64,000 nt of DNA from Schistocerca nitens (lineage: Eukaryota; Arthropoda; Insecta; Orthoptera; Acrididae): positions 497,442,109-497,506,108 of the forward strand of contig NC_064614.1 of the NCBI RefSeq assembly GCF_023898315.1, in the 5' to 3' direction. The position numbers and the translations under genes were made by a program. Below the pieces are notes generated by a model. The model did not search any database, was not told where the DNA came from, and was given only the letters and a program-made list of their open reading frames with translations. Below are positions 1 to 11,573 of the stretch, one piece after another. How positions within the stretch are numbered: the stretch's first letter is position 1; each line of letters begins with the position of its first letter.

Positions 1-1
1 A

Positions 2-1632
2 ATATACCAAGGAGACTCAATAAGTCCTTTCTGGGTCTGCCTTGCTCTGAACCCACTATCCAACATGCTAAATAGTACAAATTATGGGTACAATATTACT
101 GGAACATACCAACACAAAATCACACATTTGCTATACATGGATGATCTAAAACTACTGTCAGCAACAAATCAACAACTCAACCAATTACTAAAGATAATAG
201 AAGTATTCAGCTATGATATAAATATGGCATTTGGAACAGACAAATGTAAGAAAAATAGCATAGTCAAGGGAAAACACACTAAAAAAGAAGATTACATATT
301 GGATAACCACAGCGACTGCACAAAAGCGATGGAAAAAACAGATGCCTTTAAATATCTAGGATACAGACAAAAAATAGGAATAGATAATACAAATATTAAA
401 GAAGAACTAAAAGAAAAATATAGACAAAGACTAACAAAAATACTGAAAACAGAAATGACAGCAAGAAACAAGACAAAAGCTATAAATACCTATGCTATAC
501 CAATATTGACCTACTCATTTGGAGTAGTGAAATGGAGTAACACAGACCTAGAAGCACTCAATACACTTACATGATCACAATGCCACAAATATAGAATACA
601 TCACATACATTCAGCAACAGAAAGATTCACATTAAGCAGAAAGCAAGGAGGAAGGGGATTTATCGACATAAAAATCCTACATTATGGACAGGTAGACAAT
701 TTAAGAAAATTCTTTATAGAACGAGCAGAAACTAGCAAAATACACAAAGCAATCACTCATATAAACACATCGGCTACACCACTGCAATTTCATAACCACT
801 TCTACAACCCTTTAGATCACATAACATCAACAGATACGAAGAAAGTAAATTGGAAAAAGAAAACACTACATGGCAAGCACCCGTATCATCTAACACAGAC
901 ACACATTGATCAAGACGCATCCAACACATGGATAAGATAAGGCAATATATACAGTGAGACGGAAGGATTCATGATTGCAATACAGGATCAGACAATAAAC
1001 ACCAGATATTACAGCAAGCATATTATTAAAGATCCGAATACCACAACAGATAAATGCAGACTTTGCAAACAACAAATAGAAACAGTAGATCAGATCACAA
1101 TCGGATGTACAATACTAGCAAACACAGAATATCCCAGAAGCCGTGACAATGTAGCAAAAATAATACATCAACAACTTGACATACAACATAAACTAATAAA
1201 ACAACAATTCCCACATACAAGTATACACCACAAAATGTACTGGAGAATGATGAATACAAATTATACTGGAACAGAACCATTATAACAGATAAAACAACAC
1301 CACATTATAAATCTGACATCATACTCACCAATAAAAAGAAGAAATTAACACAACTAATCGAAATATCCATACCCAATATAACAAATATACAGAAGAAAAC
1401 AGGAGAAAAAATTGAAAAATACATTCAACTGGCTGAGGAAGTCAAAGACATGTTTCATCAGGATAAAGTTGACAAAATACCAATTATACTATCAACTACA
1501 GGAATCATACCACACAATATCCACCAGTATATGAACGCAATACAGCTACATCCAAACGTATATATACAACTACAGAAATCTGTAATTATTGATACATGTT
1601 CAATTACCCGAAAGTTCCTAAATGCAATGTAA
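2..1632 (+). pseudogene. reverse transcriptase C-terminus plus REL-endonuclease, broken
   Basis: The frame is open from base 2 and begins in the RT palm with a YQGDS...PFW block, followed by the catalytic YMDD box near 137-148 and the FG..KC block typical of this clade. A TGA at 572-574 and a TAA near 938 interrupt the same frame, which then continues with a C-x2-C...C zinc-finger block near 1054-1110. A single-base shift near 1211 moves the reading to another frame, where an endonuclease domain follows (SDIIL then LIEISIP, resembling the PD-(D/E)xK core) and ends at TAA 1630-1632. The family cuts its target with this endonuclease and primes reverse transcription there. The two stops and one shift make this copy inactive. 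Confidence 0.75.
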
Positions 1633-1724
1633 CATATACCATACAGTTAAAAGGAAGTTATGCTTGATCAATGTCCGTGTCACTTTCCATTTTTAACCAG
1701 ACATAACATCTGAGAAAAGAAGGA

Positions 1725-1738
1725 AATAATAATAATAA
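1725..1738 (+). repeat. AAT microsatellite at the junction of the two R4-like copies
   Basis: Four to five AAT units separate the 3' end of copy 1 from the 5' untranslated start of copy 2. Dong elements are known to insert into TAA repeats, so this may be the shared target. It could equally be the element's own simple-repeat tail. Confidence 0.7.
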
Positions 1739-3662
1739 ACCCCGTGGAGGCCCAGAAAAGAATAGGCCTCTAGTATGTTCTGCCAGTCGTAAAAGGAGAC
1801 GAAAAGAATAAACCACTAATAGGGCTAACCCCCCTTTTAGTGTGATTAGTTGGTTCAGGACAGAACTAATGAAGCCTCGGACAAGCGCTGTCATGGTCGG
1901 GGATGAAGCTAAAACCCTATGTCCGGCCACAATGGTAACGACACTGCTAGCCACATGGAAAATGATTTAAATCCAAATAGAGGTGTTTTGCGGAACATGC
2001 TTCCTGCAACCACTCTAGAAGGAAAACAAAGACAGAGGATGAGATGGTCAGATGAAGTTAACCGACACCTCATGTTCTGTCATTACCAAGCAACAAACTT
2101 AGGAACCAACACAATGGGATACAGATCACAAGTATACACAACATTTATTACCAGATACCCAGAATTAAAATTTTTAACAGAACAATGACTAGCTGATCAG
2201 ATCCATGTAATAATAAAAAATAACAGGATACCCTGCCAGAATTAGGAAACATCAAACAACAAGTACAACAAATACTGGAACAAAATAATGTGCAATCAGA
2301 AAAAGAAGAAAATACAGTAATGGACTCAAACATCCCAGAGCAAACAAACAAAGAACAACAGACATCAATCAAACAATAAGAGAAAAACGAAATCTTAAGA
2401 CAGCCACCAGAACAAGCACAAATAGAACACGAAGTGACACACATGTTAGATATAGAAGGAAAATTTCAGCTGACATGTATAGAATACAAAGACACAAATA
2501 CAGACATTAGACAATTCTTGTATAGACCACCAAGTAACCCACAAGTCGAAACAACAATAACATCTATCAACACAATCATACACAACAAAATAAATGAAAA
2601 TACAACTATGGAAGAGTTACAACTACTGATTTATATAGTAGTACTCACTACACTAAATATACACACTAGGCAGAGATCAGAACTAATCAACACACAGAAG
2701 AAACCCACAAAACCAGCATGGCAACACAGGCTGCAGATCAGAATAGAAAAACTGAGAAAAGACATCAGACAACTAAGAATTTATAAGTAATGAAATATCA
2801 GACAAAAAACGAAAAATGTTAGGTAAAATCTCACAACAAGAAGCGATAGAGCAATTAGATGAAAAGAAGCAGAAATTACAAGCATTGCCCAAACGACTTA
2901 GAAGATACAAAAAAAGTGAAAATAGACGGAAACAAAACCAAACATTCAACACAAACCAAAAGAAATTTTACCAGAAAATAGGTAACACACACATTAAAAT
3001 AGAAAATCCACCAAACATAACAGACATGGAACACTTCTTGAGCAATATATGGTCAAACTCGGTACAACATAACAGCCATGCATGGTGGATACAAGCAGAA
3101 ACAGACACATACAAGATGATACCAAAAATGCCTGACGTGATAATTTTGCAGCATGAAGTCACCCGAGCAATTAATTCTACGCACAACTTTAAAGCCCCTG
3201 GAAAAGATAAAATAGCAAATTTCTGGCTAAAGAAGTTCACCTCAACACATTCACATCTAACTAAATTATTTAACAGTTACATTGCAGACCCATACACAGT
3301 CCCTGATACACTTACACAAGGAATAACTTATGTGAAACCTAAAGATCAAGCAGACACAGCAAACCCAGCAAAATATCGCCCCATAACATGCCTACCAATA
3401 ATATACAAAATATTAAGTTCAGTCATTACACAGAAATTAATGACACATACGACACAGAACAAAATTATAAATGAAGAACAAAAAGCCTGCTGCAAAGGAG
3501 CACAAGGATGTAAAGAGCAACTGATAATAGGTACCATATCAAGCTAAAACTAAACAAAGGTCGCTACACCACGCATACATTGATTACCAAAAAGCTTTTG
3601 ATAGTGTACCCCACTCATAGTTACTACAGATATTGGAAATATACAAAGTAGATCCTAAATTG
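1739..3662 (+). mobile_element. R4/Dong-like non-LTR retrotransposon, copy 2 (5' half)
   Basis: This copy starts with an untranslated leader of about 180 bp (1739-1918), continues through the N-terminal part of the single ORF and stops abruptly near 3662, just after the AFDSVPH block of the reverse transcriptase. It lacks the palm, zinc finger and endonuclease that copy 1 keeps. The two halves are therefore complementary, in the same orientation, and head to tail. The sequence after 3662 is unrelated. Confidence 0.72.
1919..3662 (+). pseudogene. R4-like ORF N-terminus (Myb-like domain and RT fingers), broken
   Basis: The ATG at 1919 opens an ORF whose first 90 residues contain a Trp/Arg-rich helix region (RMRWSDEVNRHL...GYRSQVY) like the Myb-type DNA-binding segment of this family. 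A TGA at 2186-2188 and a frameshift near 2235 interrupt it. The frame resumes at 2434-2790 and again at 2816-3547. The last part holds the RT entry blocks: FKAPGKD near 3190 and YRPITCLP near 3375, then KGAQGCKEQL. Another shift near 3530 leads to an AFDSVPH block and an in-frame TAG near 3617. Each break lies inside otherwise typical RT sequence, so this is a decayed copy rather than a different gene. Confidence 0.72.
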
Positions 3663-5510
3663 TAGAATTGCTATGTTGACTGGTTCTCTCGGTTACACCA
3701 GGACGAAGAAGGAAGAAGGAAAGGGTCCACAACGTGAGGGAATAGTAGCAACAACAAATACCTATGCAAGACAGAGTTTAGTGTGATGTATTGAGAAGCA
3801 TTAAACACGACACAACATAAACCGTGATCCAATCCGTAGTAATAAGTTGTCATGGCTAGATGTCAGAGATCGCAATCAATCGCTCGAGCACTAACTCGGG
3901 TCTACTTTGTGTAAATTGAGGAAAAATACGCCGAAATTCGGGGAAATTGAGGGAGTACTTGCTTGTCTTTTACTTGGTGCGGGACAATTCTTGTATATGG
4001 GAACGAGTATGCAATAGCAAGTGGATTTCGAGAAAACGTCGACATGGAAGCACCGGGGTTTTGGTCGACAGCAATAAGACGGGTGGAATAGAATGTTTAA
4101 CGTGGATGACACCAAATACAGAGTAATAAATTTATATAGGTCAGATCACAAGCCTAGGTGTGACCCCAAAGCTATCGACAAACACCTTATAAATTTTTAT
4201 AAAGTATGCTTATCTAAAGAGTGTTGTATTACCTGCTGTGGTGACTGCAGTGTACATCTACAGAATGGATGGCGTGTTTGGCCCTGTGCAGGACTGTTTA
4301 GGTGTTTTAATCCCTCCTCTGTACTTGCCGTCAACCACAACCCTGCAGTGTCAGCTAACAAACAGTTGCTGTATGGCAACATTCTACTTATGTCTATTGA
4401 AATAATAGTGATTCATACAAGACGACTGCTGTCTTTGACGATTTCCAGGAAAACAGGGCAATCTGCCTCTAAACTTTCATGAATCTGCATTAAAAGACGA
4501 TAGGAAATAATGGAGCAATCGGTTGAGAGGGGGAGAGGGAGATGTTTCTGGAGGTCATTTATCACGCATTTAACCTACTTTTACGCTGTTCTCTCGGGAT
4601 GCATCAGTTGCGCAGTGTAGCCTGTGATCGACTCGTATACAATTGCGTGTTCTGTGTGCAACTTAGAGCACTATCTACATGTGATCGCTAACAGAAAACC
4701 TCTCCAAACCACAGTCATCAGAGGATTTCCAGCTCATGTGTGATGAAACATGTCTATACATGGAAAGCCTTTTTCAATACTCTCCTCTAGATGAAAGAAG
4801 ATGCGTGTGAAGTAGGCCATTTCTCCACTACATCTTGTATATTATTCGAGTCTTCAGTTTCATATAGGTACGAAACGACTGTTACTATACTTTTCATGTT
4901 CGTCATATCCTAAACGCATGCAAGTTGATCATCGGGGAGAGGGCAGGTCTTAGGATTTTTAATAGGTTTGTGTATAAAAAGCGCAGATATTTTCGTAGAA
5001 AATCAAACAGCACATGGGTAAGTCAGTAACATGACCATATACATATGGAAAACTGTGGAAAAATACGGATGATGACATAAAATCGGCAAAATTCGAGGAA
5101 AACCTAGTATAATCATGAAAAACTGATGTGAGATACGTAAAAATTGGGGGAAATACAATGAAATATGTAAAATCGTGAAAACCTAGTAAAATTACTGAGA
5201 ATTCATAAAATCAGAGACAAATATAATGAAAAGAGTACTGAGGAAAACCAACAAAATTACGTGTTCTAGAGGAGGAAAGTAGACTGATGCAACATCTACA
5301 CACCTTAATACTGGAGGGAGGAGACATTCCAGAGATAGGATGCAAAGGCGAAACGGCAATATTATCACGCACATGAGCAATACAGCCTAACATCAGACCA
5401 TGACTTCTCTGTGCAAGAGGAAGGTTACTAGTGGGCGGTGGTAAAACTGTGGTAAGACTGTTACATCTCTTCTGGCTACTGATTGTAGTGTTTATTTCCT
5501 TCAAAAAATG
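3663..5510. other. no recognisable gene; A-rich degenerate stretch
   Basis: I find no credible coding sequence here. The open frames (for example 4093-4482) lack family motifs and look like chance. Bases 5030-5245, and a smaller patch at 3905-3960, are full of short irregular runs such as GGAAAA, AAATCG and GAAAACC. They look like a decayed A-rich satellite without a fixed period. Confidence 0.5.
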
Positions 5511-5702
5511 ATTCAAATGGCTCCAAGCGCTGTGGGACTTAACACTGATGTCATCAGCCCCCTAGACTTAGAACTACTTAAACCTAACTAACCTAAGGAC
5601 ATCACACACATCCATGCCCTAGGCAGGATTCGAATCTGCGACAGCTGCAGCTGCGTGGTTCCGGACTGAAGCGCCTAGAACCTCTCGATCACAGCAGCCG
5701 GC
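5511..5702 (-). mobile_element. tRNA-headed SINE (family 1), old copy
   Basis: The tRNA-like head is at the right end (about 5620-5702), so the element reads on the minus strand. It contains the RNA polymerase III B-box complement GGATTCGAATC near 5627 and the family's body CTTAGAACTACTTAAACC. It ends with the GATTCAAATGGCTCC tail at the left. Several substitutions in the head (for example CTCTCGATCACAGCAG) show that it is older than the copies at 7096 and 20147. I see no clear target-site duplication. Confidence 0.85.
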
Positions 5703-7087
5703 TTTTCCGCCTAAGATGTCACTGTTTCTCTGTATGCTTCCTGGCTGTAGGCGATCATTTTATAGGGCTGTTGGGAACATGTCATAATTTCCGAACCATA
5801 ACCGGGTATGAACTTCGTAAATAGCAGGTGTCATACACCTCTCTAAACTGATGTAGTGTTTGTGTTACAAAGAATCGATATTTTCTGTGTTGCACAACAT
5901 AGTAGTTTCATCACTTTGCAGTTTGTCATCATAGATTATCGTAGAGAAACTTGCTGGAGAATTGTCATGCACTGGGGATATATTTCTTACATTGAAATAT
6001 TAACAGTGTTGCATTCCACATGATTAATAGGTCGGAAGCCACACTGCTGTAGCATTTTAGCATGTTGTAAGTGCAGAATAATGTAGTCTTAGGAAAGCAT
6101 GTGTTTATGTTCCACGATCATTTCTCTCTTACCAATATCTTCTTGGTGCTGACCTCAGACAGTACAAGAATACTTAAGAATTGATAGCACAGTTAATTCA
6201 CGTAAAATGCTTCAAAGTACCTCCATCTGGAGCTCCATCATGCATAAACCAGACGTTTCTTCCTCTTAACTGTCTGTTATATCACAACACTCCCATATCT
6301 ACTATACACCGATAAAGGATGCTAACCTCCTCGACGTACACGCATGTGGAGAGATTTGTGTGCTTGGATGGGTGACATGAGTAAGATTGGTGTGGAAGAG
6401 CAGCACAGACTCGACTCGCTCTGATCCTTCATGAGACGTGAAATGTAACTGTCTACTTCTGGTCAGCTGCAAATTAAATCGGCGACAGTGTTGCAGAGAG
6501 CATTGGTCACAGACAATGCGAGGAGATCTTTCAATCTCCAACTTTATGCTAAGAAGGCGAGAATGATCTGTGACTCCCATCCGCATAGGGAAAGGTGGCC
6601 AATCGTAAATTATGCCCTATGACTGAAGTGCTGGAAATATGTAAATCGCTGTCTAGTATACTTTGGTGTATATGTTCGAGAATTAACAATGACTGGACGT
6701 ACTGCACAGTCATCTATCTACATTCACAATGGTACTCGAAAAGTAGTGGAGGGATGGTTCAGCAATGATACAGAAACTGAGAAGCATGCTGCTGTGTCAC
6801 CGGTTGGCGTTGAAATTACGGAAAAAAAGCTAGTAAAATTGTTAAAATTGATCGCCATGAAAACTGTGATGCTTATTACAGTACATAGACGGTGTCTTTT
6901 CCATCCAGTCTGTCTACTGGTACACTGTTGATTACCACATAATGAATGACTGACATCACTTGTTTGACATGGAGAAAGAGTCTTGGTGAAGGGGCAACAT
7001 CTTCCAGGAACGGCCAGTAGCAAAATAGTGATGGTGTACATGAGACCACAATATGAGGAATTGGTCGAAATGAAACACCGAGCCATC
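5703..7087. other. no recognisable gene
   Basis: Only short open frames occur (6302-6586 minus, 6689-6931 plus, 6724-7086 minus). None shows a family motif, and the two last overlap on opposite strands, which is expected by chance. Confidence 0.5.
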
Positions 7088-7095
7088 AGTTATCC

Positions 7096-7293
7096 CTTCA
7101 AAAAAAATGGCTCTGAGCACTATGGGACTCAACTGCTGTGGTCATCAGTCCCCTAGAACTTAGAACTACTTAAACCTAACTAACCTAAGGACATCACACA
7201 CATCCATGCCCGAGGCAGGATTCGAACCTGCGACCGTAGCAGTCGCACGGTTCCGGACTGCGCGCCTAGAACCGCGAGACCACCGCGGCCGGC
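7096..7293 (-). mobile_element. tRNA-headed SINE (family 1) with target-site duplication
   Basis: This is the same family as 5511-5702, in a better preserved copy. The minus-strand head carries the A-box and the B-box (GGATTCGAACCTGC on the plus strand, near 7217). The body CTTAGAACTACTTAAACC and a core with a matching GGGACT/AGTCCC pair follow. The element is bracketed by AGTTATCC at 7088-7095 and 7294-7301, with one more matching base on the outer side, which fits a target-site duplication from retrotransposition. Confidence 0.9.
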
Positions 7294-7650
7294 AGTTATC
7301 CATTCACTATGATGGAACAACCTGTGTATGATTCCAAAGTACCGGTATCCAAAATGGTGGCGATGACGTCATCCAATATGGCAGCCATGACGTCAAACAA
7401 GATTTCGGATTTTGGCGGGAAGTTTGAATTTTGGCGGGAAGAAGGTCAATTGGGCTACCTCCACTAGCCTAACCCTCCAGAAAAATGTCGCGAAGTTCAA
7501 ATTCCAGCAGGATAATGCACCACGCCACGGTTATCTCTACTAGGCAAAGAAAATGGCGGGAAACAGGACTTCTCTTTATTACTTAACCAATTTCAGGCAG
7601 GTGTGTTCGCCACTGGGTCTGGACTACAACTGGCTTAGATGATATCGGTG

Positions 7651-7670
7651 CCACCAGAGGGCGCTCTGGT
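7651..7670 (+). promoter_or_regulatory. CTCF-like motif in an imperfect palindrome
   Basis: The bases CCACCAGAGGGCGCT at 7651-7665 fit the core consensus of the insulator protein CTCF, which is conserved between insects and vertebrates. The motif lies within ACCAGAG...CTCTGGT arms (7653-7670). This is a motif match only. It lies in probable repeat sequence and may not be bound. Confidence 0.35.
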
Positions 7671-7942
7671 ATGTCTTTGTGTGTCTATGTGTTCTGAGTC
7701 TCTATGTTATAAGTGTCTATATGTTCTGTGTGTGTCTATGTTATATCTGTTTTGGCCTGCTTATTGCTGTACCATTTAAGTAATTGCAGTTGTTCTACAG
7801 AGATTTTCTTCCATACTCGATATTATACTCGATTTTCTCTATCTTTCTAGATTACATCCATCAAGTGCTGGAGGAGCTTGATCAGCAGCTAGAGATGGAG
7901 AGGGCGCAGGCACAGCTCGAATGAAAGGACATTTGTAATAAA

Positions 7943-8005
7943 CTGGGAATCGAGCCCAGGCCTGCAGGATTGGCATTCTGTCGTGCTAATGACTCAGTTA
8001 CTGGG
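7943..8005 (-). other. tRNA-like relic (possible SINE head)
   Basis: Read on the minus strand, this stretch has an A-box-like TCATTAGCACG and a B-box-like GGGCTCGATTCCC at roughly tRNA spacing. The acceptor stem and anticodon arm do not pair convincingly, so I treat it as a tRNA-derived relic rather than a functional tRNA. Confidence 0.3.
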
Positions 8006-8393
8006 AACTCGTTTAAGTGGCAGGAATCTACATTTCGCGTGAGAAATTTGGGGTGTATGGTTAACATCTTTGCATTGGATTGGGTAATGTGGGTTTTTTT
8101 AAGCTGATGCGTCTATGTAGTGGTGGAATTATTTAGAAGTACTGTATGCATCCAAGTTGCCGCTGCTTGTTTCACAGTGCACTGCGGCTGGCTGCAACAG
8201 CAGTCACAAGGAGTCAGCAACTGGAAGTAACAGATTAGCTCATCCTGGGCTGTGTACAAAGAATGCTCCGAACAGTCTGACCCAGAAATGGTTTGCGGGC
8301 CCCAAGGAATCAGGACGTCATATCACGACATGACGTCATCTCTCACACAAGTCAATATCGCTGGTACCGTAAACCGGGTATACTTCGACTGCC

Positions 8394-11119
8394 GTGGTTA
8401 CTTTGACCACTCAAGCACGAAAAGCTAGCTCTCAGTTGCGTCTTTTGTCAATACTCTTTGGTGGAAAAGTTCCATCAATATACGTGAGATGTCGCACATG
8501 TAGGGCTGACTGTCTTAGACAGCAGTTGGCGAACCTGTTGAGACTTGAAGTTGTTTACGAAAAAGTGCGTTTAAAGTTAGTTGTGCAAAATCCACCAACA
8601 TCTCATAACAACAAAGCCATCGGTGTTTTAAACTATATAAGGTATGTTACTCGATTAATTCTAGATACAGACCACAGATTTTTTTTTCATATGTATAAAA
8701 CTACCAGTATATTACTTCTTCTGAGGTCATGTGCATGACATCTCGGTTCTGGGGTTCCTTTGGCTGCCAGTTAGTGTTACCCCAGGTTTAGAGATGCACT
8801 CTTGTCATTGTGTTCTTATGCTTCTATTGTTCTCCTACGCAGGCATAATATGCCAAGAAGTCATAGAAAGGTCTCTGGTGCAAGACAGTATAACACTTAC
8901 AGTGAAGAAGACATGCATACTGCATTAGCCGAAATTAAAAGTGGCACAAACTTCAATGAATGCAGCATCAAAGAAATACAGTATTGCAAAAGGAACACTA
9001 TATAATAAGATGCATTCAAAACATGAACGTAAATGTGGAAGATCAAGTTTATTTACAAATGAAGAAGAAGAAACATTTGTTCATTATGCTTTGACAGTTA
9101 GTGAATGGGGGTTTCCTTTTCATGTGCAAGACATGCGATATTTTGGAAAGCTATATTTAGATACAAGAGGAAAAAAAGTATCTCTATTTGGTCCAACCAA
9201 TACACCTGGTGTTCACTGGGCCTGCAGTTTTAAGAAGACTCATAAGGATCTCTTATCCCATCGGATGTGCCAAAACTTGAAGACTTCTAATGCAGAAATT
9301 ACTGCAAGTTCACTTCAACAGTATTTTTATCATCTGAAAGTCTCATTAACAGTAAGAAATTCCACTGATGTGATACCACCTTGTAGAATCTTCAGTTATG
9401 ATGACACAAACATATGTGACAATTTAGGAGTGAAGAAATGTATTTTTAAGCGTGGTGTTAAGTATGCGGTACATGTGAAGGACTCTACAAAATCAAGTGT
9501 GTCAGTTATGTTTTGTGGATCGGCATCAGGGCACATTCTTCCACCTTACATGGTGTACAAAGCTGAACATATGTGGGACATTTGGATAGAAGGTGGACCA
9601 AAATTTGCTTGGTACAATAGGAGCTGATCCGGTTGGTTAGATGTAAACATATTTTGAGACTGGTTTCAAAATTTATTCATCCCACATGTAAGAAAGTTTG
9701 ACAGTCAAGTTGCTCTCATAGGTGACAATCTTTCCAGTCATTTCTCACCACAGATGTTACAATTAGCAAAGGATCACAACATTGTCTTCATATGCCTTCC
9801 CAAGAATGCAACACATTTGTGTCTACCACTTGATGTAGCATTTTATGGTCATATGAAGAAGTATTAGAGGCAGATAATTGACACATGGAAACAAAGGCAA
9901 AGGAGGAAGTCACAAACAATCACTAAGGAGAGCTTTCCCAGGTTTTTGAAAATTCTTTGTGAGAGAGTCTGTGACATGGAGCAAGGAGACAATGAATCAG
10001 TATCCCAAAATTTGATTGTGGGCTTCAAGAAATGTGGGATTGTGCCCTTTAACCCAGATAAAGTGATTGAACACTTACCTGACAATCCCTCTAAGTGTTT
10101 TGATATTATTTCTTCTATTGTTTCAAATTGTATTGTGCAAATCTTGGAAAACATGAGACATGGAGGTGAGGGCAACTCTGGTAATGCTAATAACAGGTGG
10201 AGAAAAATAAATGTACCCCCAGGACAGGGAATAACACCACAGGCTATTGACACTTCCTCAATCTCTGATGCAAAAACGACTGATAAGAAAATAAACAAAG
10301 GACAGAAAAGGAGATGTGCACGAGAAAGCAGCATGTCATCAGATGCTGAATCTGTGAACAGCTTAGATATTTTGTATATGGATAGCTCAGATTGTGGCTA
10401 TGCAGAGGAACTCAGCATAGATGAGCATGATATGGAATCATTGGAGACCAATGATAAAAGAATTAGCACCCTTCTGAACGTGATGTATTAAACAGTGTTG
10501 ATGACAGTGACTGTGTAGAACTCACAAACACAAACATTAACTGTCAGTATATAGATGAAGGTTCATTTGTGATTATTAATGTACCTACAACAAATAAAAA
10601 CAAATGTCAGCCATACATTGCTCAAATTATAAGTGTTTGTGGTTTAAGGAGTGGTTCAGGTGTGACGTATAATGTCAAATATCTTCGAGAACAAGGGAAG
10701 AAGTTTGTTTGGCTGCAAGTGCCAGAGACAGGCTTGATATCTGAAGAACAGGTAGCCCTAATTTTCACTGCACCAGATGTTCTAAAATGGGGATTTAGGT
10801 TTAATTTGGATGAACTTCAGGGTATTATGCTGAACTAATTTTGGGGCTATATGTGTAGTTCTCCATCCTGGTAACTTTCATTAATTTTATAATATTTATG
10901 ATGGATCACACTGTTTAATTTATGTTCCTCACTATGTTTTCTCTTTTATAAAGCTTAACAAAGCACTTAAGATAAATTTAGAGCAATGTATTTATTTCTG
11001 GGTGGCCAAAGTTTCACTGTGTTGTTGAAATATTGACAGTAGATGGAACTGTAGTTGACAGTTGTGGTGGAGATAGAGGCCGGTCAGTGCAACACCAAAC
11101 CCGTGGTAACTTTGACCAC
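8394..11119 (+). mobile_element. pogo/Tigger-like DNA transposon (approximate ends)
   Basis: A decayed DDE transposase gene (8850-10838) is flanked by two near-identical 17-bp motifs: GTGGTTACTTTGACCAC at 8394-8410 and GTGGTAACTTTGACCAC at 11103-11119. The motif is close to palindromic, so I cannot say whether it is a subterminal inverted or a direct repeat. The outer ends and a TA duplication were not identified, so the limits are approximate. Confidence 0.65.
8850..10838 (+). pseudogene. pogo-like transposase, broken
   Basis: The ATG at 8850 starts a typical N-terminus (a basic segment, then a helix-turn-helix YSEEDM...). A frameshift near 8960 moves reading into the frame open from 8941, with KGTLYNKMHSKH, then the catalytic blocks. 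These are YDDTN (near 9399) for the first Asp, IGDNLSSH (near 9720-9743) for the second, and LPLDVAFYGHMKK (near 9830) for the third, giving the DDD set of pogo/Tigger/jerky proteins. In-frame stops lie at 9625-9627, near 9655 and near 9865. Another shift after 10491 leads to a C-terminal domain at 10569-10838. A polypyrimidine-AG just before the ATG (8831-8842) could be a splice acceptor. Confidence 0.75.
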
Positions 11120-11339
11120 CTCGGTATTTATAAAATGTGTTGTACTGATTACTTTGTAATCCTTTCATACATGCACCCAAATTGAGAAACTTAAACATCA
11201 CATCAGTTAAAAAATAGTCATGATAATCACATATGAATCTGAAAATCGCTCAAAGTATATCCAGTTTACGGTAGTTTTCGAACCGCGAATATTCTTTGAA
11301 CTGAGCCATTATTTGCTGATACTTTGTGGGTGTGTGTAT

Positions 11340-11569
11340 AATGGCGGATTTTGTGTTTTGTGTGTGATAAAGCATTTCAATAATGGAAAACGTTGTATCA
11401 TGCACTTTTCCTGGTGTGTGCAAAGAGAGCCGAATACGGAAGGTACGGTGAAGTGCCTGCAGGACAATTGCAGTTTTTCGTTCAACGTCGTGGCAAATTT
11501 GAGAGCACATGCTGCAAAAGCACATGGTTGCAGAGTAGAAAGTAAAGTTTATATTCCAGACAATGGACG
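11340..11569 (+). CDS. candidate exon with a C2H2 zinc finger, partial
   Basis: The frame open from 11220 to 11573 includes one well-formed finger, C-x4-C-x12-H-x4-H (CLQDNC...LRAHAAKAH), near 11454-11525. The open frame runs straight into a strong splice donor: ATGGACG followed by GTAAGTAAC, with the GT at 11570-11571. A second, out-of-frame cysteine cluster just upstream (near 11352) suggests another finger lost to a frameshift. The true start is unclear; the ATG near 11341 fits a start, but its frame closes after nine codons. It may be the first exon of a host zinc-finger gene, an old gene copy, or part of a transposon. No further exon was recognised. Confidence 0.35.
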
Positions 11570-11573
11570 GTAA

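Larger units (their letters stand above)
1..1738 (+). mobile_element. R4/Dong-like non-LTR retrotransposon, copy 1 (3' half)
   Basis: This is the 3' half of a non-LTR retrotransposon; its 5' half lies outside the window. It encodes the C-terminal part of a reverse transcriptase, a CCHC finger and a restriction-like endonuclease, the layout of the R2/R4/Dong group. It has no apurinic-type endonuclease. The 3' end is a short AAT repeat at 1725-1738, directly followed by the 5' end of a second copy of the same family. The clade call rests on the motif order and on wording shared with R4/Dong/Rex6 proteins I remember. Confidence 0.75.
7302..8393. other. repeat-derived noncoding sequence
   Basis: The stretch has repeated ATGACGTCA and GGCGGGAA motifs (7355-7440) and a GT/CTATGT-rich tail (7670-7745). 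From 7866 to 7920 the plus strand reads as a short heptad-like peptide (VLEELDQQLEMERAQAQLE), ended by a TGA, without an obvious start. Related wording (GGTAGCCC, CCACTAACCTAACC in either orientation) recurs at 25100-25250, so part of this is probably a dispersed repeat. No gene is supported. Confidence 0.4.

Noticed and set aside
8394-8738. 114-codon open frame before the pogo-like transposase
   Set aside because: No motif, and the recognised transposase start is at 8850 in another frame; probably leader or intron sequence.
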